NCBI GenBank assembly: GCA_007131465.1
Contig: SLQN01000560.1
Span: forward strand, 1-6,228
From: Paracoccaceae bacterium
Lineage (GTDB): Bacteria > Pseudomonadota > Alphaproteobacteria > Rhodobacterales > Rhodobacteraceae
DNA length: 6,228 nt
Direction of reading: 5' to 3'
Below, piece by piece: positions 1 to 6,196 of the stretch. The notes under the pieces were generated by a model. The model was not told where the DNA came from. It did no database searches and saw only the letters and a program-made list of their open reading frames with translations. Each line of letters begins with the position of its first letter. Positions within the stretch are counted from its first letter, which is position 1. The position numbers and the translations under genes were made by a program.

Positions 1-37
1 CACGGCGCAGGCCGAGAAGCTGTTGAGGGCCCTATGA
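1..37 (+). CDS. 3' end of upstream gene, probably another ABC transporter component
   Basis: Reading from base 2, eleven codons (TAQAEKLLRAL) run to a TGA at 35-37. That stop overlaps the ATG of the next gene in an ATGA arrangement, so the two are probably translationally coupled. The other two forward frames either hit a stop at 22-24 or run into the next gene without one. By position ahead of two PhnE-type permeases, this should be the ATPase (PhnC type) or the periplasmic binding protein (PhnD type) of the same importer. Eleven residues are too few to decide which, and no motif is visible. Confidence 0.55.
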   Translation, partial: TAQAEKLLRAL

Positions 38-837
38 GCGCCGCCTACCCCACGACATGGCGCAAACCACCGCAGATGATCCGCTCGCGCGGGTGGCGCA
101 TCGCGCTGGCCGTGGGCGCAATCGTCTATCTGGTGCTGGCCATCGGTACGGTCGAGGTGAACTGGGCGCGGGTCGTCGCGGGTATCGAGCGCGGGCAGCG
201 TTTCGTGATGGGGTTCCTGCAACCCGATTTTGCCACCCGCTGGCGCGACATCTCGAACGGGCTGATGGAAAGCCTGACCATGACCTTCACCTCGACCGTG
301 GTGGGGGTGCTGATTTCCGTGCCAATTGGTGTGGGGGCCGCACGCAATGTCGCGCCCCCCTGGGTGTATTACATCTGCCGCAGCATCATCGCGACCAGCC
401 GCGCGCTGCAGGAAATCATTGTCGCGATCTTTTTCGTGGCGCTGTTCGGTTTCGGCGCTTTCGCAGGCTTCCTGACACTGACCTTCGCCACGATCGGCTT
501 CATCGGCAAATTGCTGGCCGAGGATATCGAGGATATCGACGAGGCGCAGGCCGAAGCGATCCGTGCCACTGGCGCAAGCTGGCCGCAACTGATCAATTAC
601 GCGATCCAGCCGCAAGTCATGCCGCGCCTGATCGGGCTGTCCCTGTACCGGCTGGACATCAATTTCCGCGAATCCGCAGTGATCGGGATTGTTGGCGCGG
701 GCGGCATCGGGGCGGCGCTGAACACATCGCTGTCGCGCTATGAATACAGCAGCGCGGGCGCGATCCTGCTGATCATCATCGCCATTGTCATGATGGCCGA
801 ATATTCCTCGGGATACTTGCGAAAGTGGGTCAAATGA
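34..837 (+). CDS. phnE: PhnE-family ABC transporter permease (phosphonate/phosphate/phosphite type), first copy
   Basis: This 267-residue inner-membrane permease should form half of the channel of an oxyanion importer. Hydrophobic segments lie at about 22-42, 82-103, 125-160 and 212-256. The EAA loop that docks on the ATPase is at 174-197 (EAIRATGAS, with Gly180, ending QVMP). It is followed by the PhnE-family signature RLDINFRESA (206-215) and GIVGAGGIGA (218-227). Length is normal for PhnE. The ATG overlaps the preceding stop, and its own TGA overlaps the next gene's ATG. The family covers transporters for phosphonates, phosphite and phosphate-like anions, and sequence alone does not fix the substrate. 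Its position before an arsenate-detoxification pair suggests phosphate or a related anion under arsenate stress, which is inference. Confidence 0.9.
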   Translation: MSAAYPTTWRKPPQMIRSRGWRIALAVGAIVYLVLAIGTVEVNWARVVAGIERGQRFVMGFLQPDFATRWRDISNGLMESLTMTFTSTVVGVLISVPIGVGAARNVAPPWVYYICRSIIATSRALQEIIVAIFFVALFGFGAFAGFLTLTFATIGFIGKLLAEDIEDIDEAQAEAIRATGASWPQLINYAIQPQVMPRLIGLSLYRLDINFRESAVIGIVGAGGIGAALNTSLSRYEYSSAGAILLIIIAIVMMAEYSSGYLRKWVK

Positions 838-1646
838 GCGTCGCAACCCCTGAACCGCCGGTCTGGGCACATCGCACACCCAAGGCTCGGCTGATGATGT
901 GGATGGGCTGGCTGGCCTGCGTGGCGCTGTTTGTCTGGTGCTGGGAACGCATGACCCAGCGCACGATCTGGGCCTTTGTCTGGGACGCGCCGACCGCTGC
1001 CGCCGATATCGGCAGCCGTGCCTTCCCGCCGCGCTGGTCCTATATGGAACGGCTCTGGGCGCCCTTGTGGGACACGATCAACATCGCCACGCTGGGCACG
1101 CTTCTGGGCATCGCGATGGCCGTGCCGCTGGCATTTCTCGCGGCCTCGAACACGACCCCCTCGCGGCTGATCCTGCGCCCCATCGCGTTGTTCATCATCG
1201 TGGCCTCGCGCTCGATCAACTCGCTGATCTGGGCGCTCTTGCTGGTGTCGATCCTCGGGCCGGGGCTGCTGGCGGGGATCCTTGCAATCGCGCTGCGCTC
1301 GATCGGGTTTATCGGCAAGCTGCTATACGAGGCGATCGAGGAAACCGATATCGCGCAGGTCGAGGCGATCACCGCCACCGGCGCCTCGCAGGGTCAGATC
1401 CTGACCTACGGGATCGTGCCGCAGGTGTTGCCCAGCTTCTACGGGATCAGCGTGTTTCGCTGGGATATCAACATCCGTGAAAGCGCGATACTCGGGCTGG
1501 TGGGCGCGGGCGGCATCGGGGCGCAGTTGCAGGCCAGCCTGAATGTGCTGGCCTGGCCGCAAGTGTCGTTGATCATCCTCGTGATCCTTGGCACAGTGAT
1601 TGTAAGCGAATGGGTGTCGGCAAAAGTGCGCCACGCGATCATCTGA
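834..1646 (+). CDS. phnE: PhnE-family ABC transporter permease, second copy
   Basis: This 270-residue permease is the probable heterodimer partner of the preceding one. I chose the ATG at 834 because it overlaps the upstream TGA (ATGA); an in-frame GTG at 825 would add only three residues. Membrane segments are evident at about 24-38, 84-104, 116-160 and 217-258. The EAA loop is at 177-200 (EAITATGAS, ending QVLP). The RWDINIRESA and GLVGAGGIGA signatures lie at 209-218 and 221-230. The two permeases share these blocks almost word for word but differ elsewhere, so they are diverged paralogues rather than a recent duplication. Paired PhnE permeases are common in phosphonate-type importers. A 99-base gap follows before the GAPDH gene. 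Confidence 0.9.
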   Translation: MSVATPEPPVWAHRTPKARLMMWMGWLACVALFVWCWERMTQRTIWAFVWDAPTAAADIGSRAFPPRWSYMERLWAPLWDTINIATLGTLLGIAMAVPLAFLAASNTTPSRLILRPIALFIIVASRSINSLIWALLLVSILGPGLLAGILAIALRSIGFIGKLLYEAIEETDIAQVEAITATGASQGQILTYGIVPQVLPSFYGISVFRWDINIRESAILGLVGAGGIGAQLQASLNVLAWPQVSLIILVILGTVIVSEWVSAKVRHAII

Positions 1647-1674
1647 CGGGGGCCAGACGCACAGGCAGGCACGA

Positions 1675-1692
1675 TCAGGGCCGTCGGCCTGA
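1675..1692 (+). other. Small hairpin in the permease-GAPDH gap
   Basis: The 99-base gap (1647-1745) contains an imperfect hairpin. TCAGG plus CC pairs with GGCCTGA around a GTC loop, giving seven pairs with one bulged G at 1680. No T-run follows, so it is not a standard intrinsic terminator. It may be an mRNA processing or stability element, or chance in GC-rich DNA. I see no convincing promoter in this gap, which favours read-through from the permease genes into GAPDH. A GGGAG at 1729-1733, twelve bases before the GAPDH ATG, is the likely ribosome binding site. Confidence 0.3.
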
Positions 1693-1745
1693 CACGACGC
1701 CGCCCGCCCCGGACCACGGAACAAACACGGGAGCCATCCAGCGCC

Positions 1746-2756
1746 ATGACACGCATTGCCCTCAACGGCCTTGGCCGCATCGGAAAACTGCTGCTGCGCG
1801 ATTTGATCGACACGGGTGCGGGGGGCGATCTTGTGCTGCTCAACGATCCGGTGGGCGACGCCGAACAGCACGCGCTGCTGATGGAGTTCGATTCCGTTCA
1901 CGGGCGCTGGGCCACCCCTGTCGGGCACGAGGACGGCGCGCTGGTGCTGGATGGCCGGTCGGTGCGCCTGACCCACGCCGCGCGCATTGCCGATCTGCCG
2001 CTGGCAGAGATGGGGGTCGATCTGGTGATCGACTGTACAGGCGTGTTCAAGACCGCCACGAAGCTGGCCCCGTATTTCGACGCCGGGGTGCGCAAGGTGA
2101 TCGTTTCGGCCCCGGTCAAGGATGGCGGCGCGCTCAACCTTGTCTATGGTGTGAACCATCACCTCTATGATCCGGAACAGCATCATATCATCACGGCGGC
2201 AAGCTGCACCACCAACTGCCTCGCCCCGGTGGTGAAGGTCATCCACGAAAATATCGGCATCCGCCACGGCTCGATCACCACAATTCATGACGTGACCAAC
2301 ACCCAGACCATCGTCGACCGGCCCGCGAAGGACATGCGCCGCGCGCGCGCAGCCCTGACGAACCTGATCCCGACGACAACGGGCAGTGCGACCGCGATCA
2401 CGCTGATCTATCCCGAACTCAAGGGCCGGTTGAACGGCCATGCGGTGCGCGTGCCGCTTCTGAATGCCTCGCTGACCGATTGCGTGTTCGAACTGGACCG
2501 CGCAACCACACGCGACGAGGTCAACGCCCTGTTCCAGAGCGCGGCGGACGGCCCGCTGAAGGGCATTCTGGGCTTTGAGACCCGCCCGCTGGTGTCGAGC
2601 GACTACACCAATGACCCGCGCTCCGGCATCATTGACGGGCCGTCCACAATGGTCATCAATGGCACGCAACTGAAGCTTTATGCCTGGTATGACAATGAAT
2701 GGGGCTATGCCTGCCGCATGGGCGACATCACCCGCATGATCGCCCCCACACTCTGA
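1746..2756 (+). CDS. gapdh: ArsJ-associated glyceraldehyde-3-phosphate dehydrogenase
   Basis: This is a complete 336-residue GAPDH of usual length. The N-terminal Rossmann motif NGLGRIGK is at 7-14. Asn33-Asp34 occupy the position whose acidic residue favours NAD. The active site [10 protein letters not shown] (152-161) has nucleophile Cys154, and His181 in [10 protein letters not shown] is the general base. PTTTG (209-213) and Arg235 fit the substrate and anion sites. Normal GAPDH oxidises glyceraldehyde 3-phosphate with phosphate. In arsenic operons it is known to use arsenate and make 1-arseno-3-phosphoglycerate. The assignment to arsenic rather than glycolysis rests on the ArsJ gene that follows. 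Small departures from typical GAPDH are Ala at 152, where Asn is usual, and Leu-Leu at 238-239, where Thr-Pro is usual. Whether these alter anion preference is unknown. Confidence 0.93.
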   Translation: MTRIALNGLGRIGKLLLRDLIDTGAGGDLVLLNDPVGDAEQHALLMEFDSVHGRWATPVGHEDGALVLDGRSVRLTHAARIADLPLAEMGVDLVIDCTGVFKTATKLAPYFDAGVRKVIVSAPVKDGGALNLVYGVNHHLYDPEQHHIITAASCTTNCLAPVVKVIHENIGIRHGSITTIHDVTNTQTIVDRPAKDMRRARAALTNLIPTTTGSATAITLIYPELKGRLNGHAVRVPLLNASLTDCVFELDRATTRDEVNALFQSAADGPLKGILGFETRPLVSSDYTNDPRSGIIDGPSTMVINGTQLKLYAWYDNEWGYACRMGDITRMIAPTL

Positions 2757-2790
2757 TCCAGGCACCCTCGCGTAAGGATATCTTCGGGGG

Positions 2791-2818
2791 CTGTCATCAT
2801 CACGCAATCGGATAGATT
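2791..2818 (+). promoter_or_regulatory. Possible promoter for arsJ
   Basis: A -35-like CTGTCA (2791-2796, four of six consensus bases) is separated by 16 bases from a -10-like TAGATT (2813-2818, four of six, including the three most conserved positions). CTGTCAT (2791-2797) is also an exact copy of one half of the PhoB (Pho box) consensus, but the second half four bases later matches only three of seven bases. A perfect TTGACA at 2817-2822 has no acceptable -10 downstream. Read as a weak candidate for an internal promoter that might respond to phosphate. Confidence 0.25.
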
Positions 2819-2819
2819 G
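2805..2819 (+). promoter_or_regulatory. Possible operator: CAATC-N5-GATTG inverted repeat
   Basis: This perfect dyad has five-base arms and a five-base spacer and overlaps the candidate -10 element. The position would suit a repressor such as an ArsR-family protein, but the arms are short, I cannot match them to a defined operator, and no regulator gene is in the window. Confidence 0.2.
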
Positions 2820-2878
2820 ACACTGGCAGCCACGGCGCTGCAGCCCCCGCACCCAGTCCACAGGCGAAAGGCCGGACC

Positions 2879-4144
2879 ATGAGCACCGCCACCCCCCTGC
2901 GCGCCTATATCGCCGTGACGGCGGCGTATTGGGCCTTCATGCTGTCGGACGGGGCGCTGCGGATGCTGGTGCTGTTGCATTTCAACGCGCTTGGCTTCTC
3001 GCCGATCCAGCTTGCCTGGCTGTTCCTGCTTTATGAACTCGCGGGCATCGTGACCAATCTGGCCGCAGGCTGGCTGGCCGCGCGCTTCGGGCTGGCGGCC
3101 ACGCTTTATGCGGGCCTGGCCCTTCAGATCGCGGCGCTGCTGGCCCTCGCGCAGCTTGACCCGGCCTGGACCATTGCGGCCTCGGTCGTTTTCGTGATGG
3201 CCGTGCAGGGCGTGTCTGGTATAGCGAAGGATCTGGCCAAGATGTCGTCAAAATCCGCCGTGAAGCTCCTCGCTCCGGCACAGGACGGCGCGCTTTTTCG
3301 CTGGGTCGCGGGCCTGACCGGGTCGAAAAACGCGGTCAAGGGGGCGGGGTTCTTTCTGGGCGCGGCGCTTCTGGGCCTCATCGGTTTTCAGGGCGCGGTC
3401 TGGGGCATGGCGGGCGTGCTGGCGGCGATCCTGCTGGCGGTGATCCTGTTTTTGCCCGAAGGGCTGCCGGGCCGGATGAAAGGGGCAGATGCCTGGGGCG
3501 GCTGGCGGTCGCGCGATCCGCGCGTCAACCGCCTCAGCCTCGCGCGGTTGTTCCTGTTCGGGGCACGCGATGTGTGGTTCGTGGTGGGCATCCCGATCTT
3601 TTTTCAGGTCGTGCTGTCAGATGGCACAGCCGAGGGCCGGCGCGAGGCGTTCTTTATGGTCGGCGGCTTCATGGCGATCTGGATTATCCTTTACGGGGCC
3701 GTGCAGGCCTTGGCACCGCGCATTATCAGGGCCAAGCGGCAGACCGAACAGGCGATTGCACACAAGGCGGTCTTCTGGGCCGGGCTGCTGGTTCCGATCC
3801 CGTTTCTGCTGGCAATCGCAGCCCTGCTGGCAGGCCCGCCTGCGGACTGGCTGACCGCGATGCTTGTGGCGGGCTTGCTGGTCTTCGGTTTCGTCTTCGC
3901 GATCAATTCCTCGGTTCATTCCTATCTGATTCTGGCTTTTGGCGCGTCCGAACGCATCACCCGCGATGTGGGCTTCTATTACATGGCCAATGCTTCGGGG
4001 CGCCTGGTCGGCACGGCACTGTCGGGGATCAGCTATCAGCTGGGCGGGCTGCCGCTTTGCCTTGGAACCGCCGGGGTCATGGCGCTGGCAAGCTGGCTGG
4101 CCGCGCGCAGATTGCTACAGCCTGTGGCGGGTGGGCGCGGCTGA
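2879..4144 (+). CDS. arsJ: ArsJ, organoarsenical (1-arseno-3-phosphoglycerate) efflux MFS transporter
   Basis: This 421-residue inner-membrane protein has about ten to twelve hydrophobic segments and is of normal major-facilitator length. Family-like blocks are SDGALRMLVLLHFNALGFSP (23-42), an AGWLAARFG loop at the MFS motif-A position (63-71), GIAKDLAKMSSKSAVK (114-129), GSKNAVKGAGFFLG (148-161) and INSSVHSYLILAFGASERIT (342-361). I recognise these as ArsJ-like from memory. ArsJ exports the unstable 1-arseno-3-phosphoglycerate made by the partner GAPDH. It breaks down outside to arsenate, giving net arsenate extrusion. The start is supported by GAAAGG at 2866-2871, seven bases before the ATG. 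The gene is separated from GAPDH by 122 bases, unusually far for this pair next to such tightly packed neighbours. No frameshift or truncation is seen. Confidence 0.93.
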   Translation: MSTATPLRAYIAVTAAYWAFMLSDGALRMLVLLHFNALGFSPIQLAWLFLLYELAGIVTNLAAGWLAARFGLAATLYAGLALQIAALLALAQLDPAWTIAASVVFVMAVQGVSGIAKDLAKMSSKSAVKLLAPAQDGALFRWVAGLTGSKNAVKGAGFFLGAALLGLIGFQGAVWGMAGVLAAILLAVILFLPEGLPGRMKGADAWGGWRSRDPRVNRLSLARLFLFGARDVWFVVGIPIFFQVVLSDGTAEGRREAFFMVGGFMAIWIILYGAVQALAPRIIRAKRQTEQAIAHKAVFWAGLLVPIPFLLAIAALLAGPPADWLTAMLVAGLLVFGFVFAINSSVHSYLILAFGASERITRDVGFYYMANASGRLVGTALSGISYQLGGLPLCLGTAGVMALASWLAARRLLQPVAGGRG

Positions 4145-4271
4145 CGCTGGGCCATTTGGCGCGCGCCCGAGCGCCTTGAAAACAGTTGCCCGCGGGGCCG
4201 ATGGCGCCGATGGCTTGCGCCTGCGCGCAAGACAGGGCATCACGGATCGAGGACAGGGTGAAATAGAATAG
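4145..4271 (+). other. 127-base spacer between arsJ and the UPF0262 gene, with repeats and a hairpin
   Basis: This gap separates the arsenic genes from the right-hand group. It holds a 10-base palindrome GGCGCGCGCC (4158-4167), two adjacent copies of GCCGATGGC (4197-4214), and a perfect seven-pair hairpin, CTTGCGC-CTGC-GCGCAAG (4214-4231). None is followed by a T-run, so no standard intrinsic terminator is visible. No convincing promoter is seen: TTGAAA at 4176-4181 lacks a partner -10. AGGGTG at 4255-4260 is a plausible ribosome binding site, 11 bases before the next ATG. No gene remnant was recognised. Confidence 0.45.
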
Positions 4272-4751
4272 ATGAGCCGAATCTGCCAGATCGAGATCGA
4301 CGATAGCGGGCTGCCCACGCCCACGCCGGAAATAGAGCAGGAACGCAAGGTCGCCGTGTTCGACCTGTTGGAAGACAACAGCTTCAGCCTTCTGGCGCGC
4401 GAGGGCAATGCGGCCCCACCCGGACCCTATGCCATGACGCTTGCCATCCGCGAGCGCAGGCTTGTCATCGCGCTTGGCGATGAGGGCGGAACGACCGTGG
4501 GAGAGATGATCCTGTCTCTGGGGCCGTTCCGGCAGGTGGTGAAGGATTACTACCAGATCTGCGCCAGCTATTTCGACGCCGTCAAACGCCTGCCCCCCAG
4601 CCAGATCGAAGCCATCGACATGGCCCGGCGCGGCATCCACAATGAGGGCGCCCGCATCCTGCAAGAACGGCTGGAGGGAAAGGCCGAAATGGATATCGAC
4701 ACGGCGCGCCGCCTGTTCACCCTGATATGCGTCCTGCATTTCGGGGGCTGA
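4272..4751 (+). CDS. UPF0262 family protein of unknown function
   Basis: This 159-residue soluble protein is recognised as UPF0262, an alphaproteobacterial family with no established function. The recognisable blocks are the N-terminal MSRICQIEIDDSG, then PTPEIEQERKVAVFDLLEDN (17-36), PPGPYAMTLAIRERRLV (49-65), a central LGPFRQVVKDYYQIC (83-97) and the RRGIHNEGARILQERL helix (119-134). No signal peptide or membrane segment is visible. Its TGA (4749-4751) abuts the ATG of the phosphatase gene, implying coupled translation. In many Rhodobacterales, as I recall, this family and a low-molecular-weight phosphatase sit together between hisD and infA. Here the partner is kept, but arsJ lies upstream and an NTF2-like gene follows. 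G+C is high (about 68% in one counted line), like the arsenic genes. Confidence 0.88.
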   Translation: MSRICQIEIDDSGLPTPTPEIEQERKVAVFDLLEDNSFSLLAREGNAAPPGPYAMTLAIRERRLVIALGDEGGTTVGEMILSLGPFRQVVKDYYQICASYFDAVKRLPPSQIEAIDMARRGIHNEGARILQERLEGKAEMDIDTARRLFTLICVLHFGG

Positions 4752-5210
4752 ATGGCTGTGCGCTTCCCCTCTTCGGTGCTGTTTTGCTGCGACTACAACT
4801 CCGTGCGCTCGCCCATTGCCGAAGGACTGATGAAAAAGCTTCATGGGCAGCGCGTCTATGTCCAGTCAGCCGGGGTTCGCAATGACCGAGAAATTGACGG
4901 GTTTTCCATTGCCGTCAGCGCCGAAGAGGGTGTTGAACTTGACAGCCATCGGTCACGCTCATTCGAGGAGATGGCAGAATGGGGCGATGATCTCTCTGGC
5001 TTTGACCTGATCATCGCGCTCTCTCCCGCAAGTCAGCGCCACGCGTTGGAACTGACGCGATATGCCCATATTGATATCGAATACTGGCCGATCATGGATC
5101 CATCTGGTCTGGGTGAAACCCGCGAAGCGAAGCTGGAAGCCTATCGCCAGACGCGCGACCAGATCAAGAAACGGCTATTGGCGCGCTTTGGTCCGCCGAC
5201 AGAAGGGTAA
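4752..5210 (+). CDS. Low-molecular-weight phosphotyrosine phosphatase family protein
   Basis: This 152-residue cytoplasmic protein has the CX5RS phosphate-binding loop near its N terminus. Cys13 is the nucleophile, Arg19 and Ser20 complete the loop (CDYNSVRS, 13-20), and PIAEG follows. Asp116-Pro117 (IMDPSG) fit the general acid. This supports hydrolysis of a phosphate ester, perhaps phosphotyrosine; the substrate is unknown. Arsenate reductases of the same fold need two further redox cysteines in the middle of the protein. The only cysteines here are 12 and 13, so I do not call it ArsC despite the arsenic genes nearby. The start directly abuts the UPF0262 stop. The next gene begins three bases after its TAA. 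Its G+C (about 55-60% in counted lines) is lower than that of UPF0262. Confidence 0.85.
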   Translation: MAVRFPSSVLFCCDYNSVRSPIAEGLMKKLHGQRVYVQSAGVRNDREIDGFSIAVSAEEGVELDSHRSRSFEEMAEWGDDLSGFDLIIALSPASQRHALELTRYAHIDIEYWPIMDPSGLGETREAKLEAYRQTRDQIKKRLLARFGPPTEG

Positions 5211-5213
5211 GAC

Positions 5214-5612
5214 ATGAGCCAAGACATCATCCAACAGTATTTCGACGCGTTCAACGCAGGCGATACCCGGGCCATGCTGGCACTGGTCAGCGACGACGTG
5301 CAGCATTTTGTCAATCAGGGCGATCTGCGCAAAGGTCGTGCAAAACTTGCGGAATTTTGTAGCCATATGGGGGTAAGCTACCGTGAAGAGTTGCACGACA
5401 TGGTGATCTTCATATCCCCGGACGGCAAACGCGCGGCAGCCGAATTTACCGTTCATGGTGAATACCTGAAAACCGACCCCGGACTTCCCGAAGCAAAGGG
5501 CCAGCACTACTGTCTGCCAGCCGGATCGTTTTTCACATTGTCTGACACCAAAATCACGCGGATCACGACCTATTACAATCTGCAAGACTGGATCGCACAG
5601 GTTTCAAAGTGA
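5214..5612 (+). CDS. NTF2/SnoaL-like (ketosteroid isomerase-related) protein
   Basis: This 132-residue protein has the layout of the NTF2-like cone fold: an N-terminal helix region with YFDAFNAGDTRAMLALVSDD (9-28), then a run of strands ending in ITRITTYYNLQDW (114-126). Members of this fold include isomerases, cyclases, dehydratases and non-catalytic binding proteins, so no reaction can be assigned. There is no signal peptide, so it is probably cytoplasmic. AGAAGGG at 5201-5207, inside the end of the previous gene, is a strong ribosome binding site six bases before the ATG. Its stop overlaps the GTG start of the acetyltransferase gene (GTGA). G+C is lower (about 57% in counted lines) than in the arsenic genes. 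The tight coupling suggests it works with the acetyltransferase and hydrolase that follow. Confidence 0.8.
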   Translation: MSQDIIQQYFDAFNAGDTRAMLALVSDDVQHFVNQGDLRKGRAKLAEFCSHMGVSYREELHDMVIFISPDGKRAAAEFTVHGEYLKTDPGLPEAKGQHYCLPAGSFFTLSDTKITRITTYYNLQDWIAQVSK

Positions 5613-6196
5613 GCTTGCGCCTTGAAACCCTGACCGGCGACGATATCGCCCGCGTGATTGACGGGGTTGCGCAACTGCGTATCCGGGTCTTCCGCGACTG
5701 GCCCTATCTTTATGATGGGGATCTCGCTTATGAGCGCAGCTATCTGCAAAGCTACCAGACTACGCCGCGCGCGCTTGTGGTTGCGGCATGGGCGGGGGAA
5801 CAGCTTGTTGGTGCCTCAACGGCGCTACCGCTTGGCGACGCGGATTCCGATTTCGCCAAAGCCTTCAATGGCAGCGGTTACAGAGTGTCCGATATCTTCT
5901 ACTGTGCTGAATCCGTCCTTTTGCCAGAGTATCGCGGTCAGGGCGCGGGCCACCGTTTCTTTGACCTGCGTGAAGAGCATGCAAAGGCATCCGGCTTTGT
6001 GCATTCGGCATTCTGCAGCGTGATCCGCCCCTCCGACCACCCTGCCCGTCCGCCTGCGTATCGCCCGCTTGACCCGTTCTGGCGCGACCGGGGCTATCAT
6101 CCGTTGGAAGATGTCATAGCAAGATTTGCCTGGCGCGATCTGGGCGCGACAGATGAAAGCGACAAAGCTCTGCAATTCTGGATAAAACCGCTATGA
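5609..6196 (+). CDS. GNAT family N-acetyltransferase
   Basis: This 195-residue protein has the acetyl-CoA-binding motif A of GNAT enzymes: strand YCAESVLLPEY (98-108) followed by the pyrophosphate loop RGQGAG (109-114) and helix HRFFDLREEHAKASG (115-129). The N-terminal part contains RIRVFRDWPYLYDGD (24-38), a substrate-side region I recognise only loosely. It should transfer an acetyl group to an unknown amine. The start is a GTG at 5609-5611 overlapping the previous TGA. It is chosen because no in-frame ATG lies nearby and the GNAT fold begins at once (RLETLTGDDI). The TGA overlaps the next gene's ATG (6193). Two 60-base lines of this gene count about 50% G+C, the lowest in the window. A role in small-molecule acetylation with its neighbours is inference. 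Confidence 0.85.
   Translation: MSLRLETLTGDDIARVIDGVAQLRIRVFRDWPYLYDGDLAYERSYLQSYQTTPRALVVAAWAGEQLVGASTALPLGDADSDFAKAFNGSGYRVSDIFYCAESVLLPEYRGQGAGHRFFDLREEHAKASGFVHSAFCSVIRPSDHPARPPAYRPLDPFWRDRGYHPLEDVIARFAWRDLGATDESDKALQFWIKPL

Larger units (their letters stand above)
2785..2849 (+). repeat. 9-bp perfect inverted repeat in the arsJ leader
   Basis: CGGGGGCTG (2785-2793) is exactly complementary in reverse to CAGCCCCCG (2841-2849), with 47 bases between. In RNA this would be a nine-pair, GC-rich long-range stem enclosing smaller inverted repeats, such as GCAGC (2826-2830) with GCTGC (2837-2841), which competes for base 2841. The right arm ends 17 bases before the arsJ ribosome binding site GAAAGG (2866-2871). 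The site could be a structured leader, a regulator site or coincidence; the sequence shows only the pairing. Confidence 0.4.

Noticed and set aside
2817..2822. Perfect TTGACA as a -35 element for arsJ
   Set aside because: At 16-18 bases downstream the sequence is GC-rich (around 2839-2846) and offers no -10-like hexamer.
1323..2861. Long open frame of 512 codons on the - strand opposite GAPDH
   Set aside because: It lies antisense to a clear GAPDH and a clear permease end. Its translation is rich in Arg, His, Gly and Ala without a recognisable domain, as expected for the antisense frame of GC-rich coding DNA.
3574..4179. Alternative + strand frame inside arsJ
   Set aside because: It lies within arsJ in another frame, has no ribosome binding site or domain, and its composition is typical of frame-shifted GC-rich sequence.
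4214..4231. Hairpin after arsJ as an intrinsic terminator
   Set aside because: The stem is perfect, but no run of T follows on either strand, and the loop and flanks are ordinary GC-rich sequence.
4264..4269. TAGAAT as a -10 for the UPF0262 gene
   Set aside because: It would place the transcript start inside the coding region, and no -35 element lies at the proper distance.
4077..4844. Open frame of 255 codons on the - strand opposite UPF0262
   Set aside because: It overlaps the recognised UPF0262 gene entirely and the ends of arsJ and the phosphatase. It has no recognisable domain, and the + strand genes have better starts and family matches.
4752..5210. Arsenate reductase (arsC) call
   Set aside because: Only the P-loop cysteine and its neighbour are present; the additional redox cysteines required by known LMW-PTP-type arsenate reductases are missing.
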